Of a DNA stretch of 64,000 nucleotides, positions 52,786 to 62,715 are shown piece by piece. Source of the DNA: Bacteroidales bacterium UBA1794 (lineage in GTDB: Bacteria > Bacteroidota > Bacteroidia > Bacteroidales > Bacteroidaceae); NCBI GenBank assembly GCA_002315435.1, contig DCFW01000040.1, positions 69,088-133,087 on the forward strand, in the 5' to 3' direction. The translations under genes were made by a program, and so were the position numbers. The notes below the pieces were generated by a model that was not told where the DNA came from, did no database searches, and saw only the letters and a list, made by a program, of their open reading frames with translations. Within the stretch, counting starts at the first letter, position 1. The number at the start of each line of letters is the position of its first letter.

Positions 52786-54330
52786 ATGGCACAAGAAAGA
52801 AAATATACTCCAAGATCAAAACGACCTGTGGCTCCTATGGAACTGGCAGATGGTAGAATGCAACCCCAAGCAAAAGAGCTGGAAGAGGTTGTGCTGGGTG
52901 CTTTGATGTTAGAGAAAGATGCATATCCGTTGGTTAGCGAGATACTGCATCCTGAATCATTTTATGAGACGAAGCACCAATTAATATATAAAGCCATTAC
53001 TGAATTGGCTTTTAACCAAAGACCTGTAGATATTCTTACTGTTACCGAACAACTTAAGACGGATGGCGTACTTGAAGAAGTGGGTGGCGCTTATTATGTA
53101 TCGCAGTTAAGCAGTTTAGTGACTAGTGCAGCTCATATTGAATACCACGCTCGCATCATTGCACAGAAATATTTAGCTCGTGAATTGATTAACTTCTCGG
53201 GCATTATAGCAACGAAGGCATATGATGAAACCATTGATGTGGATGATTTGATGCAGGAAGCTGAGGGTAGTCTTTTTGGAATCTCCCAGAAGAACCTTAA
53301 GAAAGACTACACTCAGATTAACCCGATCATTGATGATGCCTATGAGCAACTTAAGAAAGCTGCTGCCCGTGCCGATGGATTAAGCGGTATTGAAAGCGGA
53401 TTCCATACTTTGGATAAAGTGACATCCGGTTGGCAGAACTCCGATTTGGTAATTATTGCTGCTCGTCCGGCCATGGGAAAAACGGCATTCGTGCTTTCTA
53501 TGGTCAAGAATATTTCAGTAGATCAACGTATGCCGGCTGCTATGTTCTCTCTTGAGATGAGTAACGTGCAATTGGTCAACCGTCTAATTTCGAATGTTTG
53601 TGAGATACCAAGTGAGAAAATTAAGAGCGGACAATTAGCACCTTATGAATGGCAGCAACTTGACTATAAGTTAAAAGATCTGATAGATGCTCCTTTATAT
53701 ATTGATGACACTCCGTCACTTTCTGTTTTCGAATTGAGAACGAAAGCTCGTCGTCTGGTACGTGAGCATGGAGTTAAGATCATTGTTATTGACTACTTGC
53801 AGTTGATGAATGCAAATGGTATGAATAGTGGTAGTAGGCAGGAAGAGGTAAGTACTATTTCCCGATCATTGAAGGGATTGGCCAAAGAGCTATGTATTCC
53901 TATTATAGCCTTGTCACAGTTGAATCGTAGTGTGGAAACTCGTGACCCGAAAGAAGGAAAGCGCCCGCAGTTAAGTGACTTGCGTGAGTCTGGAGCCATT
54001 GAGCAAGATGCCGATATGGTATGTTTCATCCACCGACCGGAATATTACAAAATATATGAAGATGATCAAGGAAATGATTTAAAAGGTCTAGCCGAGATTA
54101 TTATTGCTAAGCACCGTAATGGTGCCACCGCCGATGTACGTTTACGATTCAAGGGTGAATTTATTAAGTTTATGAACATTGATGACGAGCAAGTCCTACA
54201 AATGGATGGTCATTCAGAAGTAATGGAGTCTAAGATGAATGATGATTCCGTTCCACCTTTCATTGCTTCCAATATTCCTCCGCAAAATGGATCCGCGTTT
54301 GGCACACCTACCAACGAGGTGCCGTTCTGA
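52786..54330 (+). CDS. dnaB: Replicative DNA helicase
   Basis: The start at 52786 (MAQERKYTPRSKRPVAPMEL) gives 514 residues. The frame opening at 52642 would run through the promoter and has no family match. The N-terminal domain (about 25-130, LEEVVLGALMLEKDAYPLVS) is followed by a linker and a RecA-like domain with Walker A AARPAMGKTAF and Walker B KIIVIDYLQLM. SGAIEQDADMVCFIHRPEYY is the DnaB signature. TAACTTTG at 52767-52774 is the -7 box, so the message has a very short leader. Confidence 0.95.
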   Translation: MAQERKYTPRSKRPVAPMELADGRMQPQAKELEEVVLGALMLEKDAYPLVSEILHPESFYETKHQLIYKAITELAFNQRPVDILTVTEQLKTDGVLEEVGGAYYVSQLSSLVTSAAHIEYHARIIAQKYLARELINFSGIIATKAYDETIDVDDLMQEAEGSLFGISQKNLKKDYTQINPIIDDAYEQLKKAAARADGLSGIESGFHTLDKVTSGWQNSDLVIIAARPAMGKTAFVLSMVKNISVDQRMPAAMFSLEMSNVQLVNRLISNVCEIPSEKIKSGQLAPYEWQQLDYKLKDLIDAPLYIDDTPSLSVFELRTKARRLVREHGVKIIVIDYLQLMNANGMNSGSRQEEVSTISRSLKGLAKELCIPIIALSQLNRSVETRDPKEGKRPQLSDLRESGAIEQDADMVCFIHRPEYYKIYEDDQGNDLKGLAEIIIAKHRNGATADVRLRFKGEFIKFMNIDDEQVLQMDGHSEVMESKMNDDSVPPFIASNIPPQNGSAFGTPTNEVPF

Positions 54331-54416
54331 CAAAGAATATCCTCTGTGTTAGCAATTTAGAAATATATTAGTAACTTTGCACCTGTCTTTTTGGAATAAT
54401 TAAATATAATATATAT

Positions 54417-56876
54417 ATGAATATCTCTTACAATTGGCTGAAAGAGTATGTCGATTTCGATTTATCGGCTGAGGAGGTTTCAGCTGCTCTCACTTCAATA
54501 GGTCTTGAAGTGGAGGGAGTAGAAAAGGTTCAAACAATTAAAGGTGGACTTGAAGGTTTGGTAGTTGGTGAGGTTATGACATGTGTCGCTCATCCTAATT
54601 CAGACCATTTGCATATAACAACAGTGAACTTAGGAAGTGGCGTTCCCACGCAGATCGTTTGTGGCGCTCCTAATGTTGAAGCCGGACAAAAAGTGATCGT
54701 TGCTCCACTTGGTGCTACATTATATGATGGCGATGAGTCCATCGTTATGAAAAAGATGAAACTTCGTGGCGTGGAATCATCCGGAATGATTTGTGCAGAA
54801 GATGAAATAGGCCTTGGCGGAGATCATGCCGGCATTATTGTTCTTCCTTCTGACGTGCAACCGGGTACTCTTGCCAAAGACTATTATAAAATAAAGAATG
54901 ATTGGCTGATTGAGGTTGACATCACACCTAACCGTGCAGATGCAGTTTCACATTATGGCGTGGCCCGTGACATGTATGCGTGGCTTATGCAGAATGGTTA
55001 TCAGACAAAAGTTCACAAACCTATTGTTGATGCCTTTGCCGTGGACAATCACGACTTGGATATTGATGTAAAGATAGAGAATGAAGAAGCCTGCCCACGC
55101 TATTCCGGCGTTTCGATGAAAGGCGTGAAAGTAGGAGAGAGCCCTGAATGGTTAAAAGAACATCTTGCCAGTATCGGCATTCGCTCGATAAACAATATAG
55201 TAGATATTACCAATTATATCGTATTTGAATTAGGCCAACCTCTTCATTGCTATGATGCAGATGTTGTGGGCAAAGAGGTGATTGTGAAGACAATGCCTCA
55301 TGGAACTAAATTCGTCACATTAGACGGAGCAAAACGTAGTCTTGATGAAAACGACTTAATGGTTTGTAATAATCAAGGACCGATGTGCATTGCCGGAGTA
55401 TTTGGTGGTGTAGCTTCAGGTGTGACGGAGAAGACAACAAATATATTCCTTGAAAGTGCATACTTCCATCCTACTTGGATACGTAAGACTGCGCGCCGTC
55501 ATAGTTTAAATACAGATGCTTCGTTTCGTTTCGAACGTGGTGTCGATCCGCTTAATCAAGTCTATGTATTGAAACGTGCCGCACTTCTAGTTAAAGAACT
55601 GGCAGGCGGAACCGTCTCTTCCGAGATTAAGGATGTATGTCCTAAACCGGCAAAGAAATTCTTGATACATGTTTCATACAAGCATATTAATGACTTGATC
55701 GGTAAGGTGATACCTATCCAAACGATCAAAAGTATTGTTCGCAGCTTGGAAATGGATATTACAGCTGAGGCTACTGAAGGCTTGACGCTGGCTGTGCCTC
55801 CCTATCGTGTGGACGTTCAGCGTGAATGCGATGTGGTGGAAGATATTTTACGTATCTATGGATATAATAATGTAGAGATACCTGCCTCTTTGAAGTCAAC
55901 GCTTACCGTAAAAGGAGACGTAGACAAATCATATAAACTACAGAACCTTGTAGCAGAACAATTAGTAGGATCAGGATTCAACGAGATAATGAACAACTCA
56001 CTTACAAAGATTGCATACTATGCTTCTTTGAAAGATTATCCTGTTGAAAACCTCGTACGTTTACTTAATCCATTGAGTTCCGATCTGAGTGTAATGCGTC
56101 AGACGATGCTCTTCGGAGGATTGGAAAGTGTGGCACGTAATATTAATCATAAGAGTCCGGACTTGAAGTTCTTTGAATTCGGCAACTGCTATCATTTCCA
56201 TCAAGAGAAGAGAGTGGCTGAGAAGATTCTTAGTCCGTATACAGAAGACTATCACTTGGCATTGTGGCTTACCGGAAATAAAGTATCCAACTCTTGGGCA
56301 CACAAAGACGAAGAATCCAGTGTTTACGAGATGAAGGCTTATGTAGAGAATGTACTTAAACGTGTAGGTATCAATTTACATAGCTTGAAACTTGAAGAGT
56401 ATTCGGATGATATTTATTCATCGGCATTGGTAGCAAAGAATGCTGCCGGACAAATCCTTGTCACATTCGGTGTTGTAAATGCTAAGATCCTCAAGCAATT
56501 TGATATAGAGCAACCGGTGTATTATGCCGACATTAATTGGAATACATTACATAAGGCGCTAAAGAATTTCAAAGTATCATACTACGAAATATCAAAATAT
56601 CCCGCAGTAAAGCGCGACTTGGCTATGTTGGTTGATAAGGATGTGAAGTTCTTGCAAATAGAGCAGCTCGCATATAATACTGAAAAGAAACTCTTGAAAG
56701 ATGTTTGGCTGTTTGATGTGTATGAAGGAAAAAATCTTGAACCGGGTAAGAAGTCATACGCAGTTAGCTTCTTGCTGCAGGACGAAAATCAGACATTAAA
56801 CGACAAACAGATTGACAAAATAATGAATAAATTGTTGAGCAGTCTGCAACATCAATTGGATGTGAAATTGAGATAA
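54417..56876 (+). CDS. pheT: Phenylalanine-tRNA ligase beta subunit
   Basis: An 819-residue subunit of the standard bacterial length. Domains in order are the N-terminal B1 and EMAP-like tRNA-binding part (about 1-150, LKEYVDFDLSAEEVSAALTS), the B3/B4 editing domain (about 210-400, RYSGVSMKGVKVGESPEWLK), B5 (about 405-475), the core synthetase-like part, and the C-terminal FDX-ACB domain (SKYPAVKRDLAMLVDKDVKF). TAACTTTG at 54372-54379 is a likely -7 box. pheS is not adjacent. Confidence 0.96.
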   Translation: MNISYNWLKEYVDFDLSAEEVSAALTSIGLEVEGVEKVQTIKGGLEGLVVGEVMTCVAHPNSDHLHITTVNLGSGVPTQIVCGAPNVEAGQKVIVAPLGATLYDGDESIVMKKMKLRGVESSGMICAEDEIGLGGDHAGIIVLPSDVQPGTLAKDYYKIKNDWLIEVDITPNRADAVSHYGVARDMYAWLMQNGYQTKVHKPIVDAFAVDNHDLDIDVKIENEEACPRYSGVSMKGVKVGESPEWLKEHLASIGIRSINNIVDITNYIVFELGQPLHCYDADVVGKEVIVKTMPHGTKFVTLDGAKRSLDENDLMVCNNQGPMCIAGVFGGVASGVTEKTTNIFLESAYFHPTWIRKTARRHSLNTDASFRFERGVDPLNQVYVLKRAALLVKELAGGTVSSEIKDVCPKPAKKFLIHVSYKHINDLIGKVIPIQTIKSIVRSLEMDITAEATEGLTLAVPPYRVDVQRECDVVEDILRIYGYNNVEIPASLKSTLTVKGDVDKSYKLQNLVAEQLVGSGFNEIMNNSLTKIAYYASLKDYPVENLVRLLNPLSSDLSVMRQTMLFGGLESVARNINHKSPDLKFFEFGNCYHFHQEKRVAEKILSPYTEDYHLALWLTGNKVSNSWAHKDEESSVYEMKAYVENVLKRVGINLHSLKLEEYSDDIYSSALVAKNAAGQILVTFGVVNAKILKQFDIEQPVYYADINWNTLHKALKNFKVSYYEISKYPAVKRDLAMLVDKDVKFLQIEQLAYNTEKKLLKDVWLFDVYEGKNLEPGKKSYAVSFLLQDENQTLNDKQIDKIMNKLLSSLQHQLDVKLR

Positions 56877-56913
56877 TAAATAAAAATAAAATAATCATTA
56901 AGTAACAAAACAC

Positions 56914-57645
56914 ATGGGAAGAGCGTTCGAGTATAGAAAAGCTACCAAGCTGAAACGATGGGGCAATATGGCCCGTACATTTACAAGAATAGGCAAACAG
57001 ATTGCCATTGCAGTAAAAGAAGGTGGTCCCGATCCCGATAATAATCCTCATTTAAGATCTGTTATCCAGAATGCCAAGGCTGAAAACATGCCGAAGGATA
57101 ACGTAGACCGTGCCATTAAGAATGCAATGGGCAAAGATCAGAGGGATTATAAAGAGATGAATTATGAAGGATATGGCCCTCACGGAATTGCTGTTTTTGT
57201 AGAAACTGCTACTGATAACACCACTCGTACTGTTGCCAATGTGCGCAGTGTATTCAATAAATACGGTGGAACGCTAGGTACATCCGGTAGTCTTGACTTT
57301 ATGTTCAATCATAAATCAGTGTTTACCATTGCTAAGAAAGAAGGAATGTCTGCTGACGATTTAATATTGGAGTTAATCGATTTGGGTGCTGATGAAGACT
57401 ATGATGAAGATGATGATAGCATCACTATTTATGCAGGTTTCCCTGACTTCAATGGTCTTCAAACCTATTTTGAAAGTAATGGTTTTGAAATCCAAAGCTC
57501 AGAGATTACTCGAATTCCCGTTGAATTGAAAGAACTTAGTGCTGAAGAACGCCAAGTCATCGATAAGATTGTTGATAAATTAGAAGATGATGAAGACGTA
57601 CAAAATGTTTATACCAATCTAAAACCTATTGACGACGAAGAATAG
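56914..57645 (+). CDS. YebC/PmpR-family protein
   Basis: A 243-residue member of the YebC/TACO1 family. MGRAFEYRKATKLKRWGNMA starts the basic N-terminal domain, NNPHLRSVIQNAKAENMPKD is the conserved segment, and the acidic C-terminus (EDDEDVQNVYTNLKPIDDEE) is typical. Members bind DNA as regulators or help ribosomes on proline stretches. It follows pheT by 37 bp and is probably on the same message. Confidence 0.92.
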   Translation: MGRAFEYRKATKLKRWGNMARTFTRIGKQIAIAVKEGGPDPDNNPHLRSVIQNAKAENMPKDNVDRAIKNAMGKDQRDYKEMNYEGYGPHGIAVFVETATDNTTRTVANVRSVFNKYGGTLGTSGSLDFMFNHKSVFTIAKKEGMSADDLILELIDLGADEDYDEDDDSITIYAGFPDFNGLQTYFESNGFEIQSSEITRIPVELKELSAEERQVIDKIVDKLEDDEDVQNVYTNLKPIDDEE

Positions 57646-57670
57646 TCGTATATTTTACCATGAAACTGAT

Positions 57671-57705
57671 AAGGGCGTTCCGCGATGGATCGCCCTTTAT
57701 TTTTT
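57671..57705 (+). terminator. Intrinsic terminator after the YebC gene
   Basis: AAGGGCG (57671-57677) pairs with CGCCCTT (57691-57697) and TATTTTTT follows. It ends the pheT-yebC message. Confidence 0.8.
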
Positions 57706-57773
57706 GCAGTAAGATAAGCAGGAAAAGAGAAACTCATAACGGGCTTTCTTCTTGTTGCATACTAGCATTTTCA

Positions 57774-57861
57774 TTTTTTACAGTTGTGGAAAAGCATTTC
57801 TACGGCCGTGGAACGACAGTTTTACATTCGTAGAAAAGCATTTCTACAGTTGTAAAAATAA
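57774..57861. repeat. Array C: four 22-bp ACNNNNGT palindromic units
   Basis: Cores at 57780, 57802, 57824 and 57846 are exactly 22 bp apart: ACAGTTGT, ACGGCCGT, ACATTCGT and ACAGTTGT. The left flank GCATTTTCATTTTTTACAG matches the conserved flank of arrays A and B at 15 of 19 positions. Unit 2 has an almost perfect palindrome (CTACGGCCGTGG). It lies between convergent genes, 75 bp after the YebC terminator. The remaining gap (57862-58081) shows nothing else. Confidence 0.82.
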
Positions 57862-58081
57862 GTTTTGCTGCTTAGTAATTGATGAAATGCAGGCATGGAC
57901 ATGAAAGAATGCATGTAAGGATTCGATGAAATGTATGTAATAATCCATAGAAACTCAGCTTGAAAGGAAGTGCGTTGCTTTGTTTAAATACTGTTTCTGA
58001 TTGTATGGATAGAGAAGATAAAGAAATGGAGCTAATCAGTATGATTGCCCCATTTCTTTTAATTTCTTGTAAGTAGTAGAA

Positions 58082-58291
58082 TCATTCATTGAGTATCAAA
58101 AGCAATTCTCCTTCTTCTGTTTCACTAGTCGTGATTTTGTTCTCACGTAGTAACCATCCCAATCCAAGGAATAGATCTTTATCAGCTTTGATTTTGGTCG
58201 CTTTCTTGAGATCTTTCACTGATAGACCATCTGTACCGTTTAAAGCATTCCATATAAGGCCTGCATCGTTTCCTGCTTTTTCTTGTAACAT
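58082..58291 (-). CDS. Small winged-helix protein (69 aa)
   Basis: The start at 58291 (MLQEKAGNDAGLIWNALNGT) gives 69 residues. The sequence is a compact winged helix: GLIWNALNGTDGLSVKDLKK as helix 1 and turn, then ADKDLFLGLGWLLRENKITT, then a beta hairpin wing (EEGELLLIL). Small proteins of this type are common in Bacteroidales and are thought to bind DNA or act as subunits. The target is unknown. Confidence 0.7.
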   Translation of the reverse strand: MLQEKAGNDAGLIWNALNGTDGLSVKDLKKATKIKADKDLFLGLGWLLRENKITTSETEEGELLLILNE

Positions 58292-58493
58292 CTTTGATTT
58301 ACTTTTAATTAAACATGGAATCCACACTGATTAGTGTGTTATATCAATTATAGTACTTCTGCAAATATATATATTTCTATGTTATGTAACACAAAAAAGC
58401 AAAGAAAATGGAACGTGATGGTTTCTTTTAACCTTATTTATATTCTCTCTTAATGAACGCAACAGCAATCAGTTGGTCTCTGTATATGAAGAT

Positions 58494-58787
58494 TCATAGA
58501 ATGGCAATCATGGCGGCAATAGCTCCCAAGATGCAAATCATAATGATTGCTCCAATAAATGAGATCATTAAACCGGCTATGGCCAATCCTTTGTGCCTTT
58601 TGAATATTCCGCATAAAGAGAAAACAAATCCTAACAACCATAATATCCAGTTTATTATAGGTAACCAGCATAATAAAAGTCCAAGCAATGCCAGTACAAA
58701 TCCGGCAGTACCGATTCCATTTGATGATTGCTGTATAATAATTGTTTGCCTTGGCTGCGATGAGTCTTCTGAATAATATTGTTTCAT
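58494..58787 (-). CDS. DUF4190-like small membrane protein
   Basis: The start at 58787 (MKQYYSEDSSQPRQTIIIQQ) is preferred to 58865, which would overlap the next gene. The 97-residue product has a polar N-terminus and two membrane hairpins (GTAGFVLALLGLLLCWLPII, then GLAIAGLMISFIGAIIMICI), matching DUF4190. The function is unknown. Such proteins often sit in the inner membrane as small regulators. Confidence 0.72.
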   Translation of the reverse strand: MKQYYSEDSSQPRQTIIIQQSSNGIGTAGFVLALLGLLLCWLPIINWILWLLGFVFSLCGIFKRHKGLAIAGLMISFIGAIIMICILGAIAAMIAIL

Positions 58788-58831
58788 GATCGGTGTATTT
58801 GTTTGACTGTTCTCTTTAGCAATATAGGATG

Positions 58832-59305
58832 TTACTTTTGCTGTTTCTTCAAATAGTCGGCCCAAATCTTAGCTCCTTCTTCTACAATTTGAGCACATGG
58901 ACGCTTCTTATAATATTGATCAGTGCGTGCTTCGGGAGTGCTGCTAATGGCAGAGCTGGGTGTAAGTCCCAACAATTCACCACAATTGATGGCACCGTTT
59001 TTCTCTTTGAAGGCAGCCGCCAAGTCCTGTACCAGTTTATACGTATCGGCTTTTGCTTCATGATCTTTAGGATCAGTGGTTCCTTGTTCCATGCCGGCAA
59101 GCATGAACATACCGCATGCTACGCCGCATGTTTGTCGCATGCGCCCGATGCCGCCACCGAATGAGGATGAAAGTTTCAATGCCGTTTCTTTATCAATACC
59201 ATACATATCTGCAAAGGCACTGAATATGGATTGAGAGCAGTTGAATCCCGCCTTGAAGTTTTCTTTTGCCAGCTCTATACGTTTGTCTAAATCGTTTTCC
59301 ATCAT
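58832..59305 (-). CDS. C_GCAxxG_C_C family protein
   Basis: A 157-residue protein of the family named for its Cys pattern. FKAGFNCSQSIFSAFADMYG holds the first Cys, GGGIGRMRQTCGVACGMFML the GCAxxG-like part, and later single Cys residues near 111 and 144 complete the set. A metal cluster or redox role is likely but unproven. It follows rmuC by 4 bp on the same strand. Confidence 0.85.
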   Translation of the reverse strand: MMENDLDKRIELAKENFKAGFNCSQSIFSAFADMYGIDKETALKLSSSFGGGIGRMRQTCGVACGMFMLAGMEQGTTDPKDHEAKADTYKLVQDLAAAFKEKNGAINCGELLGLTPSSAISSTPEARTDQYYKKRPCAQIVEEGAKIWADYLKKQQK

Positions 59306-59309
59306 CTAT

Positions 59310-60503
59310 TTATTTTAATGTATTGTCTTCATCGTTATCAACAAGAAATTTACCACCTATTCTTTTCTTGGGTGACAGTTTCATTTCTCTTAATTGTTCT
59401 GCTTGTCGGATTACATTGCCTGCTCCTGTGCAAAGTTGTTTCATTGCTCCATCATAAGCCTCTTGAATACCTGTCAGGTTCTTACCTATTTTATCAAAGC
59501 TTTCGGTGAAGTTGACTAACTTCTCATAGAGCGAGGTTGCCCTTTCTACAATTGCTTGCACATTCTTCACTTGATATTCTCTCTTCCATAGATCAAGGGC
59601 CAGCCTTAGAGCAGTAATCAGATTCGTAGGACTCATCAGCAAAACCTTTTTCTGGTAGGCATAATCCCACAAGTTCTTGTCTGCACTTATTGCCAATAAG
59701 TAAGCCGGTTCGTTGGGAATGAACATCATTACGAACTCAAGTGAATGCACGTCATATCTTGAATAATCCTTTCTGCTCAGTTCATCGATATGATTCCTTA
59801 CTGAGACTATATGGGCTTTCAGATAGGAATCTTTATCGCTGTCGGATTCAGCTGCGGCATAATTGCTATATGCTGTAAGTGAAACCTTTGAGTCAATAAT
59901 AACCTCTCTATTGTCGGGATATTTCACAATGACATCTGGTTGCATCTTCTGTCCGCTTTCACCATTGATCAGCGTGTTGCCATTGTCATCTTTAATAAAC
60001 TCTTGTGTGAAGTATTCTTCGCCTGGTCTTAACCCACTGCTTTCAAGAATCTTTTCGAGAATCATTTCGCCCCAATTGCCTTGAATCTTAGAATCTCCTT
60101 TTAGTGCCCGTGTAAGGTTATTGGCATCTTCACTAATTCTATTGTTTAGCTCTACCAGCTCTTTGATACGTTCCTCCAATGAATAGCGCTGTTTTGATTC
60201 GCGGTCATACACTTGATCAATCTTCTCTTTGAAATCTTTCAAGTTATTACCCAACGGTTGAAGAATATGAGTTAAGCTTTCTGTGCTGAGGCGATTAAAG
60301 TCATTCGCTTTCTTTGAGAAGATGTCATTAGCCATCTTCTCAAACTCCAGATTCATCTTTTTATGCAACTCTTCCAATTCATTCTTTTGACTCTCCAAGC
60401 GTTCTGTCAGAATAGCTTGTTTCACTTTAGAGTCTCTAGAGGTGAAAAGCCATCCTATAAAAAAGCCGATTCCTAAACCTATGATGAGTAATACGATCTC
60501 CAT
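59310..60503 (-). CDS. rmuC: DNA recombination protein RmuC
   Basis: A 397-residue protein with an N-terminal membrane helix (about 2-20), a long coiled coil (about 25-130), and the RmuC nuclease-like domain ([20 protein letters not shown], then [20 protein letters not shown], which carries a PD-(D/E)xK-like core). It limits inversions and acts in replication-fork repair. CAAAGATA at 60519-60526 is its -7 box. Confidence 0.92.
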   Translation of the reverse strand: MEIVLLIIGLGIGFFIGWLFTSRDSKVKQAILTERLESQKNELEELHKKMNLEFEKMANDIFSKKANDFNRLSTESLTHILQPLGNNLKDFKEKIDQVYDRESKQRYSLEERIKELVELNNRISEDANNLTRALKGDSKIQGNWGEMILEKILESSGLRPGEEYFTQEFIKDDNGNTLINGESGQKMQPDVIVKYPDNREVIIDSKVSLTAYSNYAAAESDSDKDSYLKAHIVSVRNHIDELSRKDYSRYDVHSLEFVMMFIPNEPAYLLAISADKNLWDYAYQKKVLLMSPTNLITALRLALDLWKREYQVKNVQAIVERATSLYEKLVNFTESFDKIGKNLTGIQEAYDGAMKQLCTGAGNVIRQAEQLREMKLSPKKRIGGKFLVDNDEDNTLK

Positions 60504-60616
60504 GTTCTTTATTTTTTACAAAGATAATAACATTCGCATAAAAAAAGATCATATGAATGTTGTAATTCTTAGGACACTAAGTTCTGATTGAGAAAAGGGA
60601 TGAAGGCAGTTAAAAA

Positions 60617-60646
60617 GAAGAGGCGTACTGGATAGCACGTCTCTTC
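60617..60646 (-). terminator. Intrinsic terminator of the GH43 gene
   Basis: On the minus strand GAAGAGACGT pairs with ACGCCTCTTC around a ten-base loop, with one mismatch, and TTTTTAA follows. It is 48 bp after the GH43 stop. Confidence 0.72.
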
Positions 60647-60693
60647 GGTCACCTAAGTCTGTGATGTAAGATAGAATTGTTTATTAGTTGAGC

Positions 60694-62715
60694 TTATTTT
60701 ATAGTATTCCATTCGAATCTGGTTCCGTCTTTTCTGTTAGGAGATGGATTATCTTTCAATGCATTTAATGTCCCTTTGTTATCAAGTTGCAAATATCTGT
60801 TTGTTTGTAATGAAAGCAACACCAGATCACCTCGTTCCAATTGTATCCATTGGAATGTTTCATTATTACCTAAAGTTTTACATGATTTCAGAGTCACTTG
60901 CCCGTCTGCACTTACCGATACATATTTATTGTTTACCAGCAAAGCAACTCGTCCAAGTTCACAATTGATTACTTTAAAGCTCTTTTGTCCGTTAATCATT
61001 ACGACTCCATGATTATTATTTACGTCTTGTAGCCTTATTGTTTGATTGTAAGGAATCGGTTTGCATAATGATTTTGTAAGGTCGTTCACTTTGTAGTCAC
61101 TAAAGTCTGCGTATCCTCCATTTCTGTCTTGATTATTGTATTGAAAGAGAGCATATCTCACTCCTTGGAATGTTCTTAATTGAAAGACCATTGTAAAAGG
61201 ATTACCAAGAGGATGGGAGTCTTTTGTGAAGTCGGCACTCTCACTATAGTAGAAGCTTGCTTTCTCTTTTTCAAAATCTGTTTTTACCTTTAATCGGATG
61301 ATGGAGGATGTTGTTTCAACCGTATTGCTTTGTTCCGGTTGTGATTGGTCATACATCTTTATTATGTATTTGTCACCGACTTTGGTGATACCAATCCAGG
61401 CGTACGGATAATTAAGTAATGCCAATCCGGCAATATCTCCGTCTTGCATTCCCTTTGTCTCTATCGTCACTTCACATTCTGATTCTATCCCTGCAGCTCT
61501 TTGTGTGAGTGTATTCCTTGCATAAAAGAAATCTTTTGCAGGTAATGAATGAAGTCTTAGTCTGCCCGGAGCCTCTGTTAATGACCACATGCTATCATTG
61601 GGTAAATGATTCCATTGCCAGATAGGTTTCAATTTATTGGAGGAGAAATCATCGTTTCGTTCTGCGATAGGAACAATTGGTTGTTGAGGTAACCCAACAT
61701 TCGGTTTAATCCATGTACGTGGAGTAACACCAAGGTTGCCGGGTAGTCCGAAGTAAGGATATCCATCGTTCCAAGTAATAGGTGACAGACAAGTAACGCG
61801 ACCAATAGAGTTGTGATCTTGCATTGAATATCCCCACCATTCGCCAGAAGGAGTATCTACAATGCCTCCTTGATGCATGGTGACGCCATAATCCATATTG
61901 GGACTAGAGTATTCAAAGCTTTGGCCTCCATGCCATGGCGAACTCTTTAACCCATAACCACCATGTACTCCAAGATTATTATGGTCACAGATCTTTACAA
62001 TCTTGTCATAAGGACCATAGATGTTATCTGATTTCGCAGCCAGTTGTGGAGTGTTATTTCCAGGTACTGCCCATATTATTATATATTCACCGTTGATTTT
62101 ATATAGGTGTGAACCTTCTGCACCGGATTTGGCAATTAATCTTTTAGTGCCGGGGATTGTATCCGTTAGCTCTTCATTTAATTGAGCCAGGTAGTTATTG
62201 CCCGCTCCCCAGCAAACATATTTCTTTCCATCCGTATCAAAGAAAACAGATAAGTCATGGAATCCACTTTTCATTTCCCAATGCTTCCAAGGACCATAAG
62301 GATTAGTTGCTTCAAAAGCTTGAGTTTTATGTCCGTTTACGTTTGCAAAAATGTAGAATGTCTTTGTCTTATTATTGTAGACAAAAGATGGAGCCCATAT
62401 TCCTTTACCATACATGTCTTTTCCATCCGTCATAGAGAAGTCGGGACCTAGATTAAGGCGATCAAAAGCATAGCTGATCAATTTCCAATTGACTAAATCA
62501 CGCGAATGCAAGATAGGTAATCCCGGCATTGTATGCATCGTGGTTCCTGTCAAATAGAAATCGTTCCCGACTCGTATCATACATGGATCGGAGAATTCCT
62601 CAAAGAAAAGAGGATTTGTATAAGTACCGTTTCCATTGTCGGCAGTCCATGTTTGAGCTGATAAGAGACCTATATGCATCCATATCAATATTAGGATTAA
62701 TGATATCTTTTTCAT
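60694..62715 (-). CDS. GH43-family glycosidase with two accessory domains
   Basis: A 673-residue exported enzyme (signal 1-20, ending LLSAQ). The five-bladed propeller carries Asp43 (FSDPCMIR), Asp154 (GFHDLSVFFD) and Glu200 (AEGSHLYK), which fit the general base, pKa modulator and general acid of GH43. Residues 355-545 look like the beta-sandwich domain found in GH43 xylosidases. The last 120 residues form a beta-trefoil-like module (KVINCELGRVALLVNNKYVS) that may bind sugar. It probably cuts arabinosyl or xylosyl links in plant glycans. TACATTTG at 62759-62752 is the -7 box. Confidence 0.87.
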   Translation of the reverse strand: MKKISLILILIWMHIGLLSAQTWTADNGNGTYTNPLFFEEFSDPCMIRVGNDFYLTGTTMHTMPGLPILHSRDLVNWKLISYAFDRLNLGPDFSMTDGKDMYGKGIWAPSFVYNNKTKTFYIFANVNGHKTQAFEATNPYGPWKHWEMKSGFHDLSVFFDTDGKKYVCWGAGNNYLAQLNEELTDTIPGTKRLIAKSGAEGSHLYKINGEYIIIWAVPGNNTPQLAAKSDNIYGPYDKIVKICDHNNLGVHGGYGLKSSPWHGGQSFEYSSPNMDYGVTMHQGGIVDTPSGEWWGYSMQDHNSIGRVTCLSPITWNDGYPYFGLPGNLGVTPRTWIKPNVGLPQQPIVPIAERNDDFSSNKLKPIWQWNHLPNDSMWSLTEAPGRLRLHSLPAKDFFYARNTLTQRAAGIESECEVTIETKGMQDGDIAGLALLNYPYAWIGITKVGDKYIIKMYDQSQPEQSNTVETTSSIIRLKVKTDFEKEKASFYYSESADFTKDSHPLGNPFTMVFQLRTFQGVRYALFQYNNQDRNGGYADFSDYKVNDLTKSLCKPIPYNQTIRLQDVNNNHGVVMINGQKSFKVINCELGRVALLVNNKYVSVSADGQVTLKSCKTLGNNETFQWIQLERGDLVLLSLQTNRYLQLDNKGTLNALKDNPSPNRKDGTRFEWNTIK

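Noticed and set aside
27652..57861. The 22-bp arrays as CRISPR repeats
   Set aside because: The units are contiguous with no unique spacers, each is itself palindromic, arrays always have four units, and no cas gene is in the window.
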